From Treponema succinifaciens DSM 2489 (GTDB taxonomy: Bacteria; Spirochaetota; Spirochaetia; Treponematales; Treponemataceae): 64,000 nucleotides of DNA. The notes beneath the pieces were generated by a model. It did no database searches. It worked only from the letters and a program-made list of their open reading frames with translations, and was not told where the DNA came from. A program made the translations under genes and the position numbers. Numbering within the stretch: the stretch's first letter is position 1; each line of letters opens with the position of its first letter. Of this stretch, positions 16,442 through 25,582 are shown piece by piece. The DNA lies in the NCBI RefSeq assembly GCF_000195275.1, contig NC_015385.1:744001-808000 (forward strand), given 5' to 3'.

Positions 16442-17557
16442 ATGGAAGACTCTAAAGAAGTTAAAAGATTATATTCAATCGATGTATTCAGAATTATCTG
16501 TGCATTAATGGTATTTTTATTTCATTCAAGAATTCATATCAATGTAAATTATGGAATTCTCAATACCTTTATCGGTACTGGCCATATTTTTATGGTTGCT
16601 TTTTTTATGCTAAGTGGATTCTCCTTGTTTTATGTTGATAGCCAAAGAGGAAAGTTTAATGAAAACTCTGAGTACAAGAATATCGGTAACTTTTTAAGGA
16701 AAAGAATCTTAAATTTATATCCTTTGTATATTTTTCTTTATCTCCTTTACATTTTGCAACAATTCATAAAGGTTCATGTTTTAAATCAGACAATAGATGG
16801 TCATCTTGGAATTCTTGATAATATCATTGCCTCTCCTGTTGAATTATCATTGCTTCAGTCTGTATTGATAGGTTCGTTTTCTCTTCTACATAATGGTGGC
16901 ACTTGGTTTATTTCATGCATTTTCATATGCTACATTTTTTATCCGTATATTGTTCAAATCGTAAACAGTAATTCATGTAAATACAATATTTGGCTTGCAA
17001 TTTTCTTATATTGCATTGCGAGTTATGCCTTCTTGCCCGTTTATAAATTTCATTTTTCAAGCATTTATGCAAATCCTCTTTTAAGATTTGTAGAATTCTC
17101 CATAGGAATAGTTATTGGAAAATTTTTTGTAGAAAATTGTTATAAAGAAATAAAGAAAAATTTTTGGCTTATTGTTCTATCTTGTTACATTTTACTTTGT
17201 TTTGTCATTACATTTGGAGTTCATTACATTTTTGGTGCAGTAGAAATGTATAATTTCGTTGCAATTCCATGCTTTGGTTGTATTTTATATTTGAGTGGAA
17301 GACTTGAATGTAAATACGGAATTAACCATTTAAAAAAGATAATATCAGTTCTATCAAAAAATACATATGCTTTCTTTCTAGCTCAATTTTTTGCATGGGA
17401 ACCTGCAAAGTATTTAATGACAAACACAACCTTCTTTGACTCATATGGAAGCATAAAAAAAATTGTAATTTCTACAGTTTGGACTTGCCTTGTCACAGTT
17501 GTATTACATTACTGCATTGAAAAACCATGTAAAAAACTTACAAAAAAGTTCTTATAA
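16442..17557 (+). CDS. Acyltransferase family 3 membrane protein
   Basis: The 371-residue multi-pass protein starts VKRLYSIDVFRIICALMVFLFHSRIH, the helix-1 signature of Acyl_transf_3, followed by FMVAFFMLSGFSLFY and FLRKRILNLYPLYIFLYLLY. It is more OafA-like than the 355-aa family in this array. It has a GGAUGG-type ribosome site and the shared acyltransferase leader (GAGTTTAACATTTTTATC). It is alone in its cassette. Confidence 0.8.
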   Translation: MEDSKEVKRLYSIDVFRIICALMVFLFHSRIHINVNYGILNTFIGTGHIFMVAFFMLSGFSLFYVDSQRGKFNENSEYKNIGNFLRKRILNLYPLYIFLYLLYILQQFIKVHVLNQTIDGHLGILDNIIASPVELSLLQSVLIGSFSLLHNGGTWFISCIFICYIFYPYIVQIVNSNSCKYNIWLAIFLYCIASYAFLPVYKFHFSSIYANPLLRFVEFSIGIVIGKFFVENCYKEIKKNFWLIVLSCYILLCFVITFGVHYIFGAVEMYNFVAIPCFGCILYLSGRLECKYGINHLKKIISVLSKNTYAFFLAQFFAWEPAKYLMTNTTFFDSYGSIKKIVISTVWTCLVTVVLHYCIEKPCKKLTKKFL

Positions 17558-17569
17558 TGATAAAATAAA

Positions 17570-17635
17570 GCATAACAAGAGGTTCGTAACCGCCACGGTG
17601 GTCAAGCCACCGTGCGGTACAACCCGTTGTTATGC
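17570..17635 (+). other. attC site
   Basis: GCATAAC half-core, GGTTCGTAACCG stem, CACGGTG-GTCAAG-CCACCGTG hairpin, GTTATGC core; leader palindrome at 17639-17653. Confidence 0.9.
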
Positions 17636-17720
17636 TCACAGCCCACTGGGCTGGTAGTTTTATAGAAATATAGAATTTTGAGTTTAACATTTTTATCCGT
17701 ATCCGAAAAAGGAAGGAAAA

Positions 17721-18788
17721 ATGGAAAACTCAAATAAAAGAATTGTTTATGCAGATTTATTGAGAATCATTGCTACTTTTGCAGTAATTGTTTTACATGT
17801 TTCAGCATCAAAATGGTATGACACTCCAGTAAAAGACTTTAATTGGCAAATATATAATTTATATGATTCTTTAGTGCGCTGGGCAGTTCCTATTTTTATA
17901 ATGCTAAGCGGAATGTTTTTTCTAAATCCTGAAAAATTTATTTCAACAAGTAATATTATTAAAAAATATATTTTTAGAATTTTACTCGCAATAATTGTTT
18001 GGGGATTGTTTTATCAGGCTTATGAAATTATTGGTAAGTTTATTTTTAGAAATGAATCAATCACCTTAAAAAGAATTATCGTGGCTTTCGCAAAAATTCC
18101 GCTTGGTCCGCCTTGGTATCATCTTTGGTATCTTTACATGCTTATTGGTTTATATTTGCTAACACCTATTTACCGCATCTTTGTAAAAAACGCAGAAGAA
18201 AAAGACATTAGATACTTGTTAATTTTATTCTTTTTATTTGGTCTTGTCTTGCCGTTTCTCAAAAAGGTTCTTTTACATTTTGATTCGCGATTAAATATAA
18301 ACTTTGAAATTTCGGAACTCATAAATTATTCTGGATACTATTTTGCTGGGTATTATTTTTCAAAGTATCCAATAAATAAGAATGCAAAAATTGGAATTTA
18401 CAGTTTGGGTTTTTTATCATTTATCTTTACAATTATTTGTACTTCTTATATTTCAATAAAAAATGGAGAACCTAACGGGTATTTATATGGAAATTTATTA
18501 CCTACAACAATGTTTGAAGCTTTCACAATATTTTTATTAATAAAATCAATTGATGAAAAAGAATTCTCGGAGAAAAAGGCTCAAATAATTTCTGAAATAA
18601 GTAAAAGTACATTTGGAATTTATCTTATTCACGATTTTATAAAATCTGTAATTTTTATGGTTGGAATTACATCAGATTTTATTAATCCACTTCTTGCAGT
18701 TCCAGTTTCTTCTGTTGTTATATTTGTGATTTCTCTTTGTATAATTTTTTTTACTAGAAAAATCCCTGTAAGTAAATATATAATGTAG
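17721..18788 (+). CDS. Acyltransferase family 3 membrane protein (copy 2)
   Basis: Protein identical to the 355-residue acyltransferase at 4793-5860. The leader and the 3' attC site also match, so this is a second copy of the same whole cassette (17630-18860 against 4702-5932). A recent duplication by integrase capture or homologous recombination is likely. Same membrane topology and predicted surface-acylation role. Confidence 0.85.
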   Translation: MENSNKRIVYADLLRIIATFAVIVLHVSASKWYDTPVKDFNWQIYNLYDSLVRWAVPIFIMLSGMFFLNPEKFISTSNIIKKYIFRILLAIIVWGLFYQAYEIIGKFIFRNESITLKRIIVAFAKIPLGPPWYHLWYLYMLIGLYLLTPIYRIFVKNAEEKDIRYLLILFFLFGLVLPFLKKVLLHFDSRLNINFEISELINYSGYYFAGYYFSKYPINKNAKIGIYSLGFLSFIFTIICTSYISIKNGEPNGYLYGNLLPTTMFEAFTIFLLIKSIDEKEFSEKKAQIISEISKSTFGIYLIHDFIKSVIFMVGITSDFINPLLAVPVSSVVIFVISLCIIFFTRKIPVSKYIM

Positions 18789-18796
18789 AAAAGAAA

Positions 18797-18861
18797 GCAT
18801 AACAAAGCTTCAAAGCGGATGTCGCGGTCAAGCCGCGCCACCGTTTAAGCAATTGTTATGT
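18797..18861 (+). other. attC site
   Basis: Same sequence as the site at 5869 up to the core, then GTTATGT of a different next cassette. The duplicated cassettes diverge exactly at the core. Leader hairpin at 18863-18881. Confidence 0.9.
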
Positions 18862-18899
18862 GGACGCCCGCACTGGGGCGCGATCTTAAGGGAATAAAA

Positions 18900-19604
18900 A
18901 TGGATTTTTTAACAACCAAGGGAATAGCAGCAAGTATTGAGAAGATAATCAGAAATGCAAATGATTTTATTGTAATTATAAGTCCATATGTAAAAATTGA
19001 TAAAACATATATTGACCGCCTACTTGAGGCAGAACAAAAAAATGTAGAAATAATTCTTGTTTTCGGAAAAGAGGATATGAGAGATTTTGAAAAAGACAAA
19101 TTTCAGTCTTTTCAAAATATAAACATATATTTCCTTGCTAATCTTCATGCAAAATGTTATCTAAATGAAAATACTGCGCTGATAACATCGATGAATCTAT
19201 ACGGATATTCTGAAGAGAATAATCGAGAAATGGGAATTGAAATAAGCAGAAGTGAAAATTATGGATTATATGAAGATATCTTAAAAGAAAGTAAATCGAT
19301 AAAAAATTCAGCAGAAGAGTATAATTTATGGACTACAAGAGATTGCAATTCAAATTGGCGAGATGACAGATATTATCGTTATCCAAATTATGGGTACTGT
19401 ATTCGCTGCAGAGAGAAAATAGGCCTTGATACTCAAAGACCTCTTTGCAATGATTGTTATCAAATTTGGTCACAATTTGGCAATATTGACTATAGAGAGA
19501 ATTATTGTCACAAATGTGGCAAAGAGATTACTGGTTGGAATGAGGCGATAGATTACGCACATCCACTTTGTCATAGCTGTTGGAGTAACTCAGATTTTTT
19601 TTAG
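18900..19604 (+). CDS. Phospholipase-D-family nuclease with zinc ribbons
   Basis: The 234-residue protein has an N-terminal single-HKD PLD domain: IRNANDFIVIISPYVKIDKTYI, then LHAKCYLNENTALITSMNL, carrying the H-x-K catalytic pair and the downstream asparagine. Single-HKD proteins work as dimers, often as nucleases. After residue about 155 there are two zinc-binding segments: CIRCREK...CNDC and CHKCGKE...CHSC. The start at 18900 follows AAGGG; an in-frame ATG at 18858 lies in the cassette leader hairpin. It is the only gene in the cassette. A defence role is possible but not shown. Confidence 0.75.
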   Translation: MDFLTTKGIAASIEKIIRNANDFIVIISPYVKIDKTYIDRLLEAEQKNVEIILVFGKEDMRDFEKDKFQSFQNINIYFLANLHAKCYLNENTALITSMNLYGYSEENNREMGIEISRSENYGLYEDILKESKSIKNSAEEYNLWTTRDCNSNWRDDRYYRYPNYGYCIRCREKIGLDTQRPLCNDCYQIWSQFGNIDYRENYCHKCGKEITGWNEAIDYAHPLCHSCWSNSDFF

Positions 19605-19761
19605 GAGCTTTTCAGCAAGTCTAGCTTGCTTAAAAGATGAATGATAGAATTTTAATGCGAAGCAAAGAGACTGTAATAGTTGGCTTTATACTTCTTAAAA
19701 TGAAATAAATCAAAGAATTCGTGGAAGAGATATTAAGAAAACTGGTATAAGATAGAAATTG
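19605..19761 (+). repeat. Degenerate pre-attC tail repeat, copy G
   Basis: Begins with a hairpin AGCAAGTCTAGCTTGCT. It keeps only scattered similarity to the other tail copies (GAAGCAAAGAG, GGCTTTATAC), and lies directly before the attC half-core at 19762. Confidence 0.4.
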
Positions 19762-19895
19762 CACATAACATGGTTTTCAAAACCGATAAAAACTTTGTCA
19801 CAAAAGTTGCTATTCGTGGCTTTGCGCCACCGCAACTTTTGCGCCAATTTTGCCTACGGCAAAACCGTTTTTACGGTTTAAAACGCTAGTTATAC
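19762..19895 (+). other. attC site (long type)
   Basis: CACATAAC half-core, the same 134-bp nested structure as at 1312, GTTATAC core. Leader hairpin at 19897-19915. Confidence 0.85.
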
Positions 19896-19937
19896 GGACG
19901 CCCGCACTGGGGCGCTTTTTTTTGAGGATTTTACCAA

Positions 19938-19971
19938 TTGACAAATGGGGAATAAATATTGCATAATGCAA
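19938..19971 (+). promoter_or_regulatory. Promoter and palindromic operator of the Dcm-like methylase
   Basis: TTGACA at about 19939, followed 17 bases later by GCATAA. A perfect palindrome TTGCATAATGCAA (19959-19971) covers the -10 region. It may be a site for the methylase's N-terminal HTH; this is inference. Confidence 0.5.
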
Positions 19972-19997
19972 GTAACAATCCCATTCTCGAGGTAAAT

Positions 19998-21293
19998 ATG
20001 GAAGAAGTTTTTTTTCAGTCCTCAATTATAGATTTGCTAGAACAAGTTACAAAATTATACTCTATTTCTGATATTGCAACAGAACTACAAGTTAATCAAA
20101 GTACAATTCATCGTTGGCTAAACGGTTCTGTACAACCAAAATCATTCATTGCAGACAGATTAGTAAACATGATTTCAAGAAAAATTCCTGCCCAAGAAAA
20201 TGACGAAAAAAATGGGGATTTTACTTTTATTGACCTTTTTGCAGGAATTGGCGGTATCAGAAAAGGCTTTGAACAGGCTGGTGGAAAATGCGTTTTTACT
20301 TCGGAATGGGATGAATTCGCACAAAAAACATACAGCAATAATTATCCCTCAAAATGCCCGATAAACGGTGACATTACGAAAGTAAATGCAGAAGACATTC
20401 CTGACCACGATGTTTTATTGGCTGGTTTTCCATGCCAACCATTCAGCATCGCAGGAGTTTCAAAGAAAAAATCCCTAGGTCGTCCTACAGGCTTTGAGGA
20501 TAAAACGCAAGGAACATTATTTTTTGATGTTGCTCGTATAATTGAAAAAAAGAAGCCGAAAGTATTTGTTCTTGAAAATGTAAAAAACTTAAAATCTCAT
20601 GACAAAGGAAATACTTTCAAAGTAATTTGGGAAACTTTAACACAAGATTTAAAGTATACTTGCAGTTATAGAATTATAGACGGTCAAAGCTGGGTTCCTC
20701 AACATCGTGAAAGAATTGTAATTGTTGGATTTAGAAATAAAGTTGACTTCTCGCTTGAGGATATGGAACTTCCACCAAAAGGGGAAGTAAAACTGGCAAG
20801 TATACTTCACAAAACAGACGGAACTGAACCTAGACTTCCGCAGGATGGCGATAAATATTTTGATTTTGAAAACAATAAAGTTTTGGATAAATATACATTA
20901 ACAGACAATCTTTGGGCTTACCTACAAGCCTATGCACAGAAACACCGTTCAATGGGAAATGGATTTGGCTATGGACTTGTAAATGAAAATGACATCGCAA
21001 GAACTCTTTCGGCAAGATATTACAAAGATGGTTCAGAAATTTTAATTTCGCAAGGCGAAGGAAAAAATCCACGTCGGCTTACACCTCGGGAATGTGCTAG
21101 ACTTATGGGGTATCCCGATGATTATGTAATTCCCGTTTCTGATACAAGAGCATATAAACAGTTTGGAAATTCTGTTGTTGTTCCTTTATTCCATGCAGTT
21201 GCAGAATTTATAAAGCCGTTACTTATGGAAGAAATTGAAAATGAAAATCATAACACAGAACGCATTTACGCAGAAAAAAGAATTGCAATTTAA
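19998..21293 (+). CDS. C5 DNA cytosine methyltransferase, M.EcoRII/Dcm-like
   Basis: The 431-residue protein has an N-terminal XRE-like HTH (YSISDIATELQVNQSTIHRWLNGSVQP, residues 21-47). The methylase follows: motif I FIDLFAGIGGIRKGF (about 77-91), motif IV AGFPCQPFSIAG with catalytic C146, motif VI VLENVKNL, motif VIII PQHRERIVIVGF, target-recognition region and motif X QFGNSVVVPL. Such enzymes methylate the inner C of CCWGG. The start has GAGGT six bases upstream. The EcoRII-like nuclease follows after ten bases. Confidence 0.85.
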   Translation: MEEVFFQSSIIDLLEQVTKLYSISDIATELQVNQSTIHRWLNGSVQPKSFIADRLVNMISRKIPAQENDEKNGDFTFIDLFAGIGGIRKGFEQAGGKCVFTSEWDEFAQKTYSNNYPSKCPINGDITKVNAEDIPDHDVLLAGFPCQPFSIAGVSKKKSLGRPTGFEDKTQGTLFFDVARIIEKKKPKVFVLENVKNLKSHDKGNTFKVIWETLTQDLKYTCSYRIIDGQSWVPQHRERIVIVGFRNKVDFSLEDMELPPKGEVKLASILHKTDGTEPRLPQDGDKYFDFENNKVLDKYTLTDNLWAYLQAYAQKHRSMGNGFGYGLVNENDIARTLSARYYKDGSEILISQGEGKNPRRLTPRECARLMGYPDDYVIPVSDTRAYKQFGNSVVVPLFHAVAEFIKPLLMEEIENENHNTERIYAEKRIAI

Positions 21294-21303
21294 GGGTTAG
21301 ATT

Positions 21304-22476
21304 ATGGAAATCATTGCTCCAAAAGTAATCGAAGATACAGCAAACAGTGAAAGAATATTTTGTAAATTCCTTTCAGCAAATGATACAGGAGAAACTGGAG
21401 GCCATCAGAGTGGAATCTATATTCCCAAAAATTCTGTGCCACTCATTTTTGACACTCCTGGCGTAAAGGGAGAAAATAAAGAAGAATTCAACAAAATAAA
21501 ATGGCAAGATGATTTTGAAACTGACGCTCATTTTAAGTATTATGGACAAGGAACAAGAAACGAATACCGCATAACAGGCTTTGGAAGAAATTTCCCATTT
21601 CTAAAACCTGCATTTACAGGTTCGTTAGTCATAATTTTAAAACAGAAAGATTCCTCTTATAAAGGTTATGTTCTTGAAACAGAAGACGAAATTGAGTATT
21701 TCCTTGATTATTTTGGAATTACTCCTAACGAAACAAACCGTCTTATTGATACAGAATTAGCAAATCCCGAAGAAAAAGAAAAACTTGCAATTCAAGAATT
21801 TATAAAATCCCTTACATCAGATTTCCCTTCATCAGAACAGATGTCATTGGAAGCACAAAGAATCCAAAATCTAGTTTTTGATCATAACGAATACATTCAG
21901 CAAAAACCAGATGACAAATTGCTGGATTGGACGGAAGTAGAGTATAGACTTTTCAGAGCTATAGAACATGACAGATACGGCTCTCTCATAAAAAATGGTT
22001 TTTCAGATGTTGAAAAATTTATTGAGCTTGCAAATCAAGTATTGAACAGAAGAAAAAGTCGTGCTGGTAAAAGTTTAGAACATCATTTAAGTTCACTTTT
22101 TAAAGGAAATTCTATTACATTTACGCCACAGGCAATCACTGAAGGTAATAAAAAACCAGACTTTATTTTTCCATCGATAGAAGCATATCACGACACATCT
22201 TTTTCTGTTGTTAAATTAGCATCACTTGCAGCAAAAACAACATGCAAAGACCGTTGGAGACAAGTGTTAAACGAAGCTGACAGATTACGTTCCCAAAACA
22301 AATTTCTGTGTACACTCCAACAAGGAATTTCTTCTGCACAACTTGAAGAAATGAAAAGTGAAAAAGTTGTTTTGGTAGTTCCAGAGAGATATATAAAAAC
22401 ATATCCTGAAAAATACCAACAAGATATTTGGACGGTAAAGAAGTTTATTGAATATGTGAAAGAAATAGAAAAATAA
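21304..22476 (+). CDS. EcoRII-like type II restriction endonuclease
   Basis: The 390-residue protein has the two-domain EcoRII layout. The N-terminal effector domain (GGHQSGIYIPK, ITGFGRNFPFL, TGSLVIILK) binds a second recognition site. The C-terminal catalytic domain has KSLEHHLSSLFKGNSITFTPQAITEGNKKPDFIFPS, then LASLAAKTTCKDRWRQVLNEADRL, carrying the D and K of the PD-(D/E)XK centre. The family cuts CCWGG. The pair fills a cassette of about 2.8 kb. The length is close to EcoRII (about 400). Confidence 0.85.
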   Translation: MEIIAPKVIEDTANSERIFCKFLSANDTGETGGHQSGIYIPKNSVPLIFDTPGVKGENKEEFNKIKWQDDFETDAHFKYYGQGTRNEYRITGFGRNFPFLKPAFTGSLVIILKQKDSSYKGYVLETEDEIEYFLDYFGITPNETNRLIDTELANPEEKEKLAIQEFIKSLTSDFPSSEQMSLEAQRIQNLVFDHNEYIQQKPDDKLLDWTEVEYRLFRAIEHDRYGSLIKNGFSDVEKFIELANQVLNRRKSRAGKSLEHHLSSLFKGNSITFTPQAITEGNKKPDFIFPSIEAYHDTSFSVVKLASLAAKTTCKDRWRQVLNEADRLRSQNKFLCTLQQGISSAQLEEMKSEKVVLVVPERYIKTYPEKYQQDIWTVKKFIEYVKEIEK

Positions 22477-22481
22477 GGAAT

Positions 22482-22657
22482 GTTTTTTCACCGAGTCAAG
22501 CTCGGTGAAAAAATTATTTGAATTTTAGGGCTAAACAAAGTAGCGGTTATACGCGGCTTGGAAATGTAAATTTAATGAGGAAGCGTTACTTCTAAAACAT
22601 AAATGTTTTCATAAAAAAAAGGAATAAAGAAACGAAAATGTTTATCATCAATAATAT
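22482..22657 (+). repeat. Pre-attC tail repeat, copy E
   Basis: Starts with the bidirectional terminator TTTTTTCACCGAG-TCAAG-CTCGGTG plus an A-run. It then has TTTAGGGCTAAACAAAG, GCGGTTATACGCGGC and other diverged parts of the tail family, and runs to the attC half-core. No gene lies in this 176-base stretch. Confidence 0.6.
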
Positions 22658-22711
22658 CGTATAACAATGTCTTCAAAGCCGACACGGCAGTCAAGCTGCC
22701 GTGCGGTTTGA

Positions 22712-24348
22712 TATGTTGTGCCATTTGTCAACATAAAAAACTCCTTTTGAGAAAAAATATAAAAAAAAACGGAAGGAAAGCGATAGATCGGCACATGGCC
22801 ATTCTGATATACGTGGATTCGCCTGAAAATCAGGTTTACCGACAGGTCAATGGTCCGCCTGGAATTCTTTCTCTCTAACTGCGAGCATAGGAAGTTAAAA
22901 AGTTTCCCGCTCATAAACCGCTCGAAGATAATTCCTTAAATGCTCACAAATTCCTTCCGTTATGATACAAGTTAATTTTTCGCCAGAATATCTTTAGCGA
23001 AAGTTTCATCCCGCAGGTGATTTGATTTCATTGCGCAATAAACTCCTCGACCGTTTTTTGAATGTCGGAAAGCTCCCCCTCATCAATTTTGTTCAAGGCA
23101 GTTTTCCTGTTGTCAACAAAATTCATCATTCCCCAGACAAAACATGCAAGCTCCCTTGCCCCCGCCGTCGTTACTAGATTGTAGGGGAGCCCTTTTTGGG
23201 AAAGATAAAGCATTCTTTTTCTGAGCCTGAGCGTGCACTTGTCCGCGTAAGAAACGATGGCGGCGGACGCATTTTTCTGCCGCTCTTTTACCCTGACTGA
23301 TTTTGCCGTGACAACAGAATGCATTCTAAGGCTTCCCGCACACTCAACAAGAAGACTTCTGACTCTTGAATTCCCAGCCTTAGTAATCGCCGTGTGCCGT
23401 ACCCTGTTTCCGCTTGAATCCTCGCCGGGACAAAGTCCTGTAAAGCTTACGAAGGACTTCGCCTTTGAAAAACGGGAAAAATCCCCGATTTCCGCGACAA
23501 TCGAAATGGCGGAGACATAACTGATTCCAGAGATGCACACCAGGGCATCAATTTTTTCCCTCACTTCATCATCCTTGCAGAGTTCCAGAATCTTCGCCTC
23601 AATTCTCTGAACTTTGTCCATGAGCGTTATTACTTCGGCGTGATATTCCTCAAATGATTCCTGAAGCCACTTGTCAGCGAAGTTCATCGTCCTGAGCCAA
23701 GCCATGTGAGCCTGCGTCCAGTAATGGCCGCTCTGAGGATAAGGCAAGCCCATTCGCAGCAGGAAAGAAAGGAGGTTCTGCTTTGCTTTTTTGAGCATGG
23801 TGATTTTTGCCGTCCTGACCCGTGTATATTCCTTTATCGCCTCAAGTTTTTCAGAAGGAAGGCAGACAGGGCTGTAGGTTTTGAAGGCGAGAGTCTTTGC
23901 AAGAAGGCGGGCGTCCATCCTGTCTGTCTTGACTTTCTGACCAGGTGCCTTTGCTATTGTCGATGGGGCGATAATGACGCAGGCGAAGTCTTCTTTTTGA
24001 AGTTTTCTGCAAAGTCCGTATCCTGTGGGACCTGCCTCGTATCCAATAAGAAAAACTGCATCTTGCCCGACTGATTTTTGAAGGTTCTTCAGGTAGTGAA
24101 GCGTGTTTTCAAATTTGGAAGAGCTTTTGTGCTCCGCGAATAATTTGTCTTCACGGCTGTCATAAGCGCAGAAAGAATTTGTGTCCTTGTGCACGTCAAT
24201 TCCGACATAGATTACTTTTGTGTTCTCTGTTACATTGTTCATTGTAGTGCTCCTTTTTGCATGAGGCAGGTCATGCTTGTTGTTTTCTATTCCAAGTTTA
24301 CGACCGACCCCTCGATTCTGCAAACCTGGTGGCACTACATATTGTCTA
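22712..24348 (-). mobile_element. IS1111-group element in attC, copy 3
   Basis: 1637 bp, same ends and orientation as the other copies; non-coding guide-RNA end at 22712-23027. Confidence 0.9.
23028..24242 (-). CDS. IS110-family transposase, intact (copy 3)
   Basis: 404 residues with all DEDD motifs (GIDVHKD, GYEAGPTG, KTDRMDARLL) and the Tnp20 domain in frame. The start at 24242 is chosen by its AGGAG site; the longer frame from 24353 begins outside the element. Confidence 0.9.
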   Translation of the reverse strand: MNNVTENTKVIYVGIDVHKDTNSFCAYDSREDKLFAEHKSSSKFENTLHYLKNLQKSVGQDAVFLIGYEAGPTGYGLCRKLQKEDFACVIIAPSTIAKAPGQKVKTDRMDARLLAKTLAFKTYSPVCLPSEKLEAIKEYTRVRTAKITMLKKAKQNLLSFLLRMGLPYPQSGHYWTQAHMAWLRTMNFADKWLQESFEEYHAEVITLMDKVQRIEAKILELCKDDEVREKIDALVCISGISYVSAISIVAEIGDFSRFSKAKSFVSFTGLCPGEDSSGNRVRHTAITKAGNSRVRSLLVECAGSLRMHSVVTAKSVRVKERQKNASAAIVSYADKCTLRLRKRMLYLSQKGLPYNLVTTAGARELACFVWGMMNFVDNRKTALNKIDEGELSDIQKTVEEFIAQ

Positions 24349-24419
24349 AGCAATTGTTATGTGGACGCCCGCACTGGGGCGCAAGGTTATTGTTATAGAA
24401 TAAAAAGAATGAAAAAGAT

Positions 24420-24884
24420 ATGGAGAAAATAATAAACTTGTTAAAGATGAATTTTTGTAAAAAAGAATCTATGAGGAAAAAATCCTCTCTAGAAACTTAC
24501 AAATCTTATACATTAAATCTAGAGATAATAAATCTTTCCGAAGTTATCAAGTTTATGTCTCCAATTGTTGATATAAATCACTTTCCATTTGATTATTCAT
24601 GGTTTCCAAAAAAAGAAGAGCATATACAGGAATCCTTAAAATTTCTTAAAGAAAATTTTATGGAGGAATACATCAGGAGAAATCCAGATAAAGAAATTAG
24701 CACATTGAGCATAAAAAAGGAATGCCGAATATTGAAAATTTACGATCATGAATTTGAGCAAAATAATTCCATGCTTATTTATGAATATGAACTTTATGAC
24801 TCAGAAAATAATCCTGTTATCGTTGACTATACCGTTGAAGCTGGATATGGAACTATACATAAATCCTTGTATATTAAGAAATGA
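24420..24884 (+). CDS. Hypothetical cytosolic protein
   Basis: The 154-residue protein has no signal peptide or recognised domain. It is lysine- and glutamate-rich, with a C-terminal beta-like region (RILKIYDHEFEQNNSMLIYEYELYD, then VIVDYTVEAGYGTIHKSLY). It is the first gene of a cassette that also carries higBA. No strong ribosome site; an in-frame ATG at 24447 or 24471 could also start it. Confidence 0.5.
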   Translation: MEKIINLLKMNFCKKESMRKKSSLETYKSYTLNLEIINLSEVIKFMSPIVDINHFPFDYSWFPKKEEHIQESLKFLKENFMEEYIRRNPDKEISTLSIKKECRILKIYDHEFEQNNSMLIYEYELYDSENNPVIVDYTVEAGYGTIHKSLYIKK

Positions 24885-24917
24885 AAAACCAGCCGTAGAA
24901 ACCTATAAATTCTCAAA

Positions 24918-24946
24918 TTGACAATACTTCCGCTTAGCGTTAGTAT
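24918..24946 (+). promoter_or_regulatory. higBA promoter
   Basis: TTGACA at 24918, 17-base spacer, TAGTAT at 24941. The palindrome CGCTTAGCG in the spacer (24931-24939) is a possible operator for the HigA antitoxin. Confidence 0.55.
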
Positions 24947-24952
24947 ATAATT

Positions 24953-25234
24953 ATGATAAATTCATTTGGAGATTCTGAAACAGAATTAATTTATAAAGGT
25001 CAGAGAAGCAAAAAACTTCCGCCGACTATTCACAATGTTGCCCGACGGAAACTCCGAATGATAGCGGCCGCAAAAGAAGTAAAAGATTTACGAATTCCGC
25101 CAGGAAATAATCTTGAACAACTTGTAGGAAATCTTGCAGGGCTTTGGTCAATCCGTATAAACGACCAATGGAGAATTGTATTTACCTTTAAGAATGGAGG
25201 AGCGGACAATGTTAGAATCACAGATTACCACTAA
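24953..25234 (+). CDS. higB: HigB-like RelE-superfamily mRNA interferase toxin
   Basis: The 93-residue protein is a HigB/plasmid-killer type RelE-fold toxin: SFGDSETELIYKGQRSKKLP, VARRKLRMIAAAKEVKDLRIPPGNNLEQL and GLWSIRINDQWRIVFTFKNGGADNVRITDYH. This toxin class cleaves mRNA on the ribosome. The toxin gene comes first and overlaps the antitoxin gene by 26 bases, the usual higBA order. Confidence 0.9.
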   Translation: MINSFGDSETELIYKGQRSKKLPPTIHNVARRKLRMIAAAKEVKDLRIPPGNNLEQLVGNLAGLWSIRINDQWRIVFTFKNGGADNVRITDYH

Positions 25235-25526
25235 TGACAAATTACCGAATATTCATCCTGGAGAAATCCTGAAGGAAGAATTTCTTGTTCCAATGAATAT
25301 TTCAGCATATCGTCTTGCAAAAGAAATTAATATTCCTCAAACCCGTATTTCAGAAATAATTCATGGACATCGTTCCATAACAGCTGACACAGCAATTCGG
25401 TTTTCAAAGTTTTTTGGAACAACCGCAGAGTTTTGGCTTAATCTTCAGAATCTTTACGATTTAGAAGAAGAAGAGAAAAATCATGCACCAGAGTTTGAAA
25501 CAATAAAGATGTATGCTTATGCATAA
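25209..25526 (+). CDS. higA: HigA-like XRE-family antitoxin
   Basis: The 105-residue protein has the HigA signature HPGEILKEEFLVPMNISAYRLAKEINIPQTRISEIIHGHRSITADTAIRFSKFFGTTAEFWLNLQ, a helix-turn-helix that neutralises HigB and represses the operon. The start at 25209 follows GGAGG ten bases upstream. Longer in-frame starts would lie further inside higB. It ends four bases before the attC half-core region. Confidence 0.9.
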   Translation: MLESQITTNDKLPNIHPGEILKEEFLVPMNISAYRLAKEINIPQTRISEIIHGHRSITADTAIRFSKFFGTTAEFWLNLQNLYDLEEEEKNHAPEFETIKMYAYA

Positions 25527-25582
25527 AATCACATAACAAAGCTTCAAAGCGGATGTCGCGGTCAAGCCGGTTTGCGGTTTGA

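Larger units (their letters stand above)
22658..24362 (+). other. attC site split by IS1111-group element (copy 3)
   Basis: Left: CGTATAAC, ATGTCTTCAAAGCCG arm, ACGGCAG-TCAAG-CTGCCGT hairpin. Right: AGCAATT and GTTATGT (24356-24362). The left arm (GTCTTC) pairs better with the right arm found at copy 4 (GAAGAC) than with its own, suggesting exchange between the two IS copies. Leader hairpin at 24364-24382. Confidence 0.8.

Noticed and set aside
22285-22491. Minus-strand frames over the EcoRII-like gene end
   Set aside because: Low-complexity shadows of the plus-strand gene.
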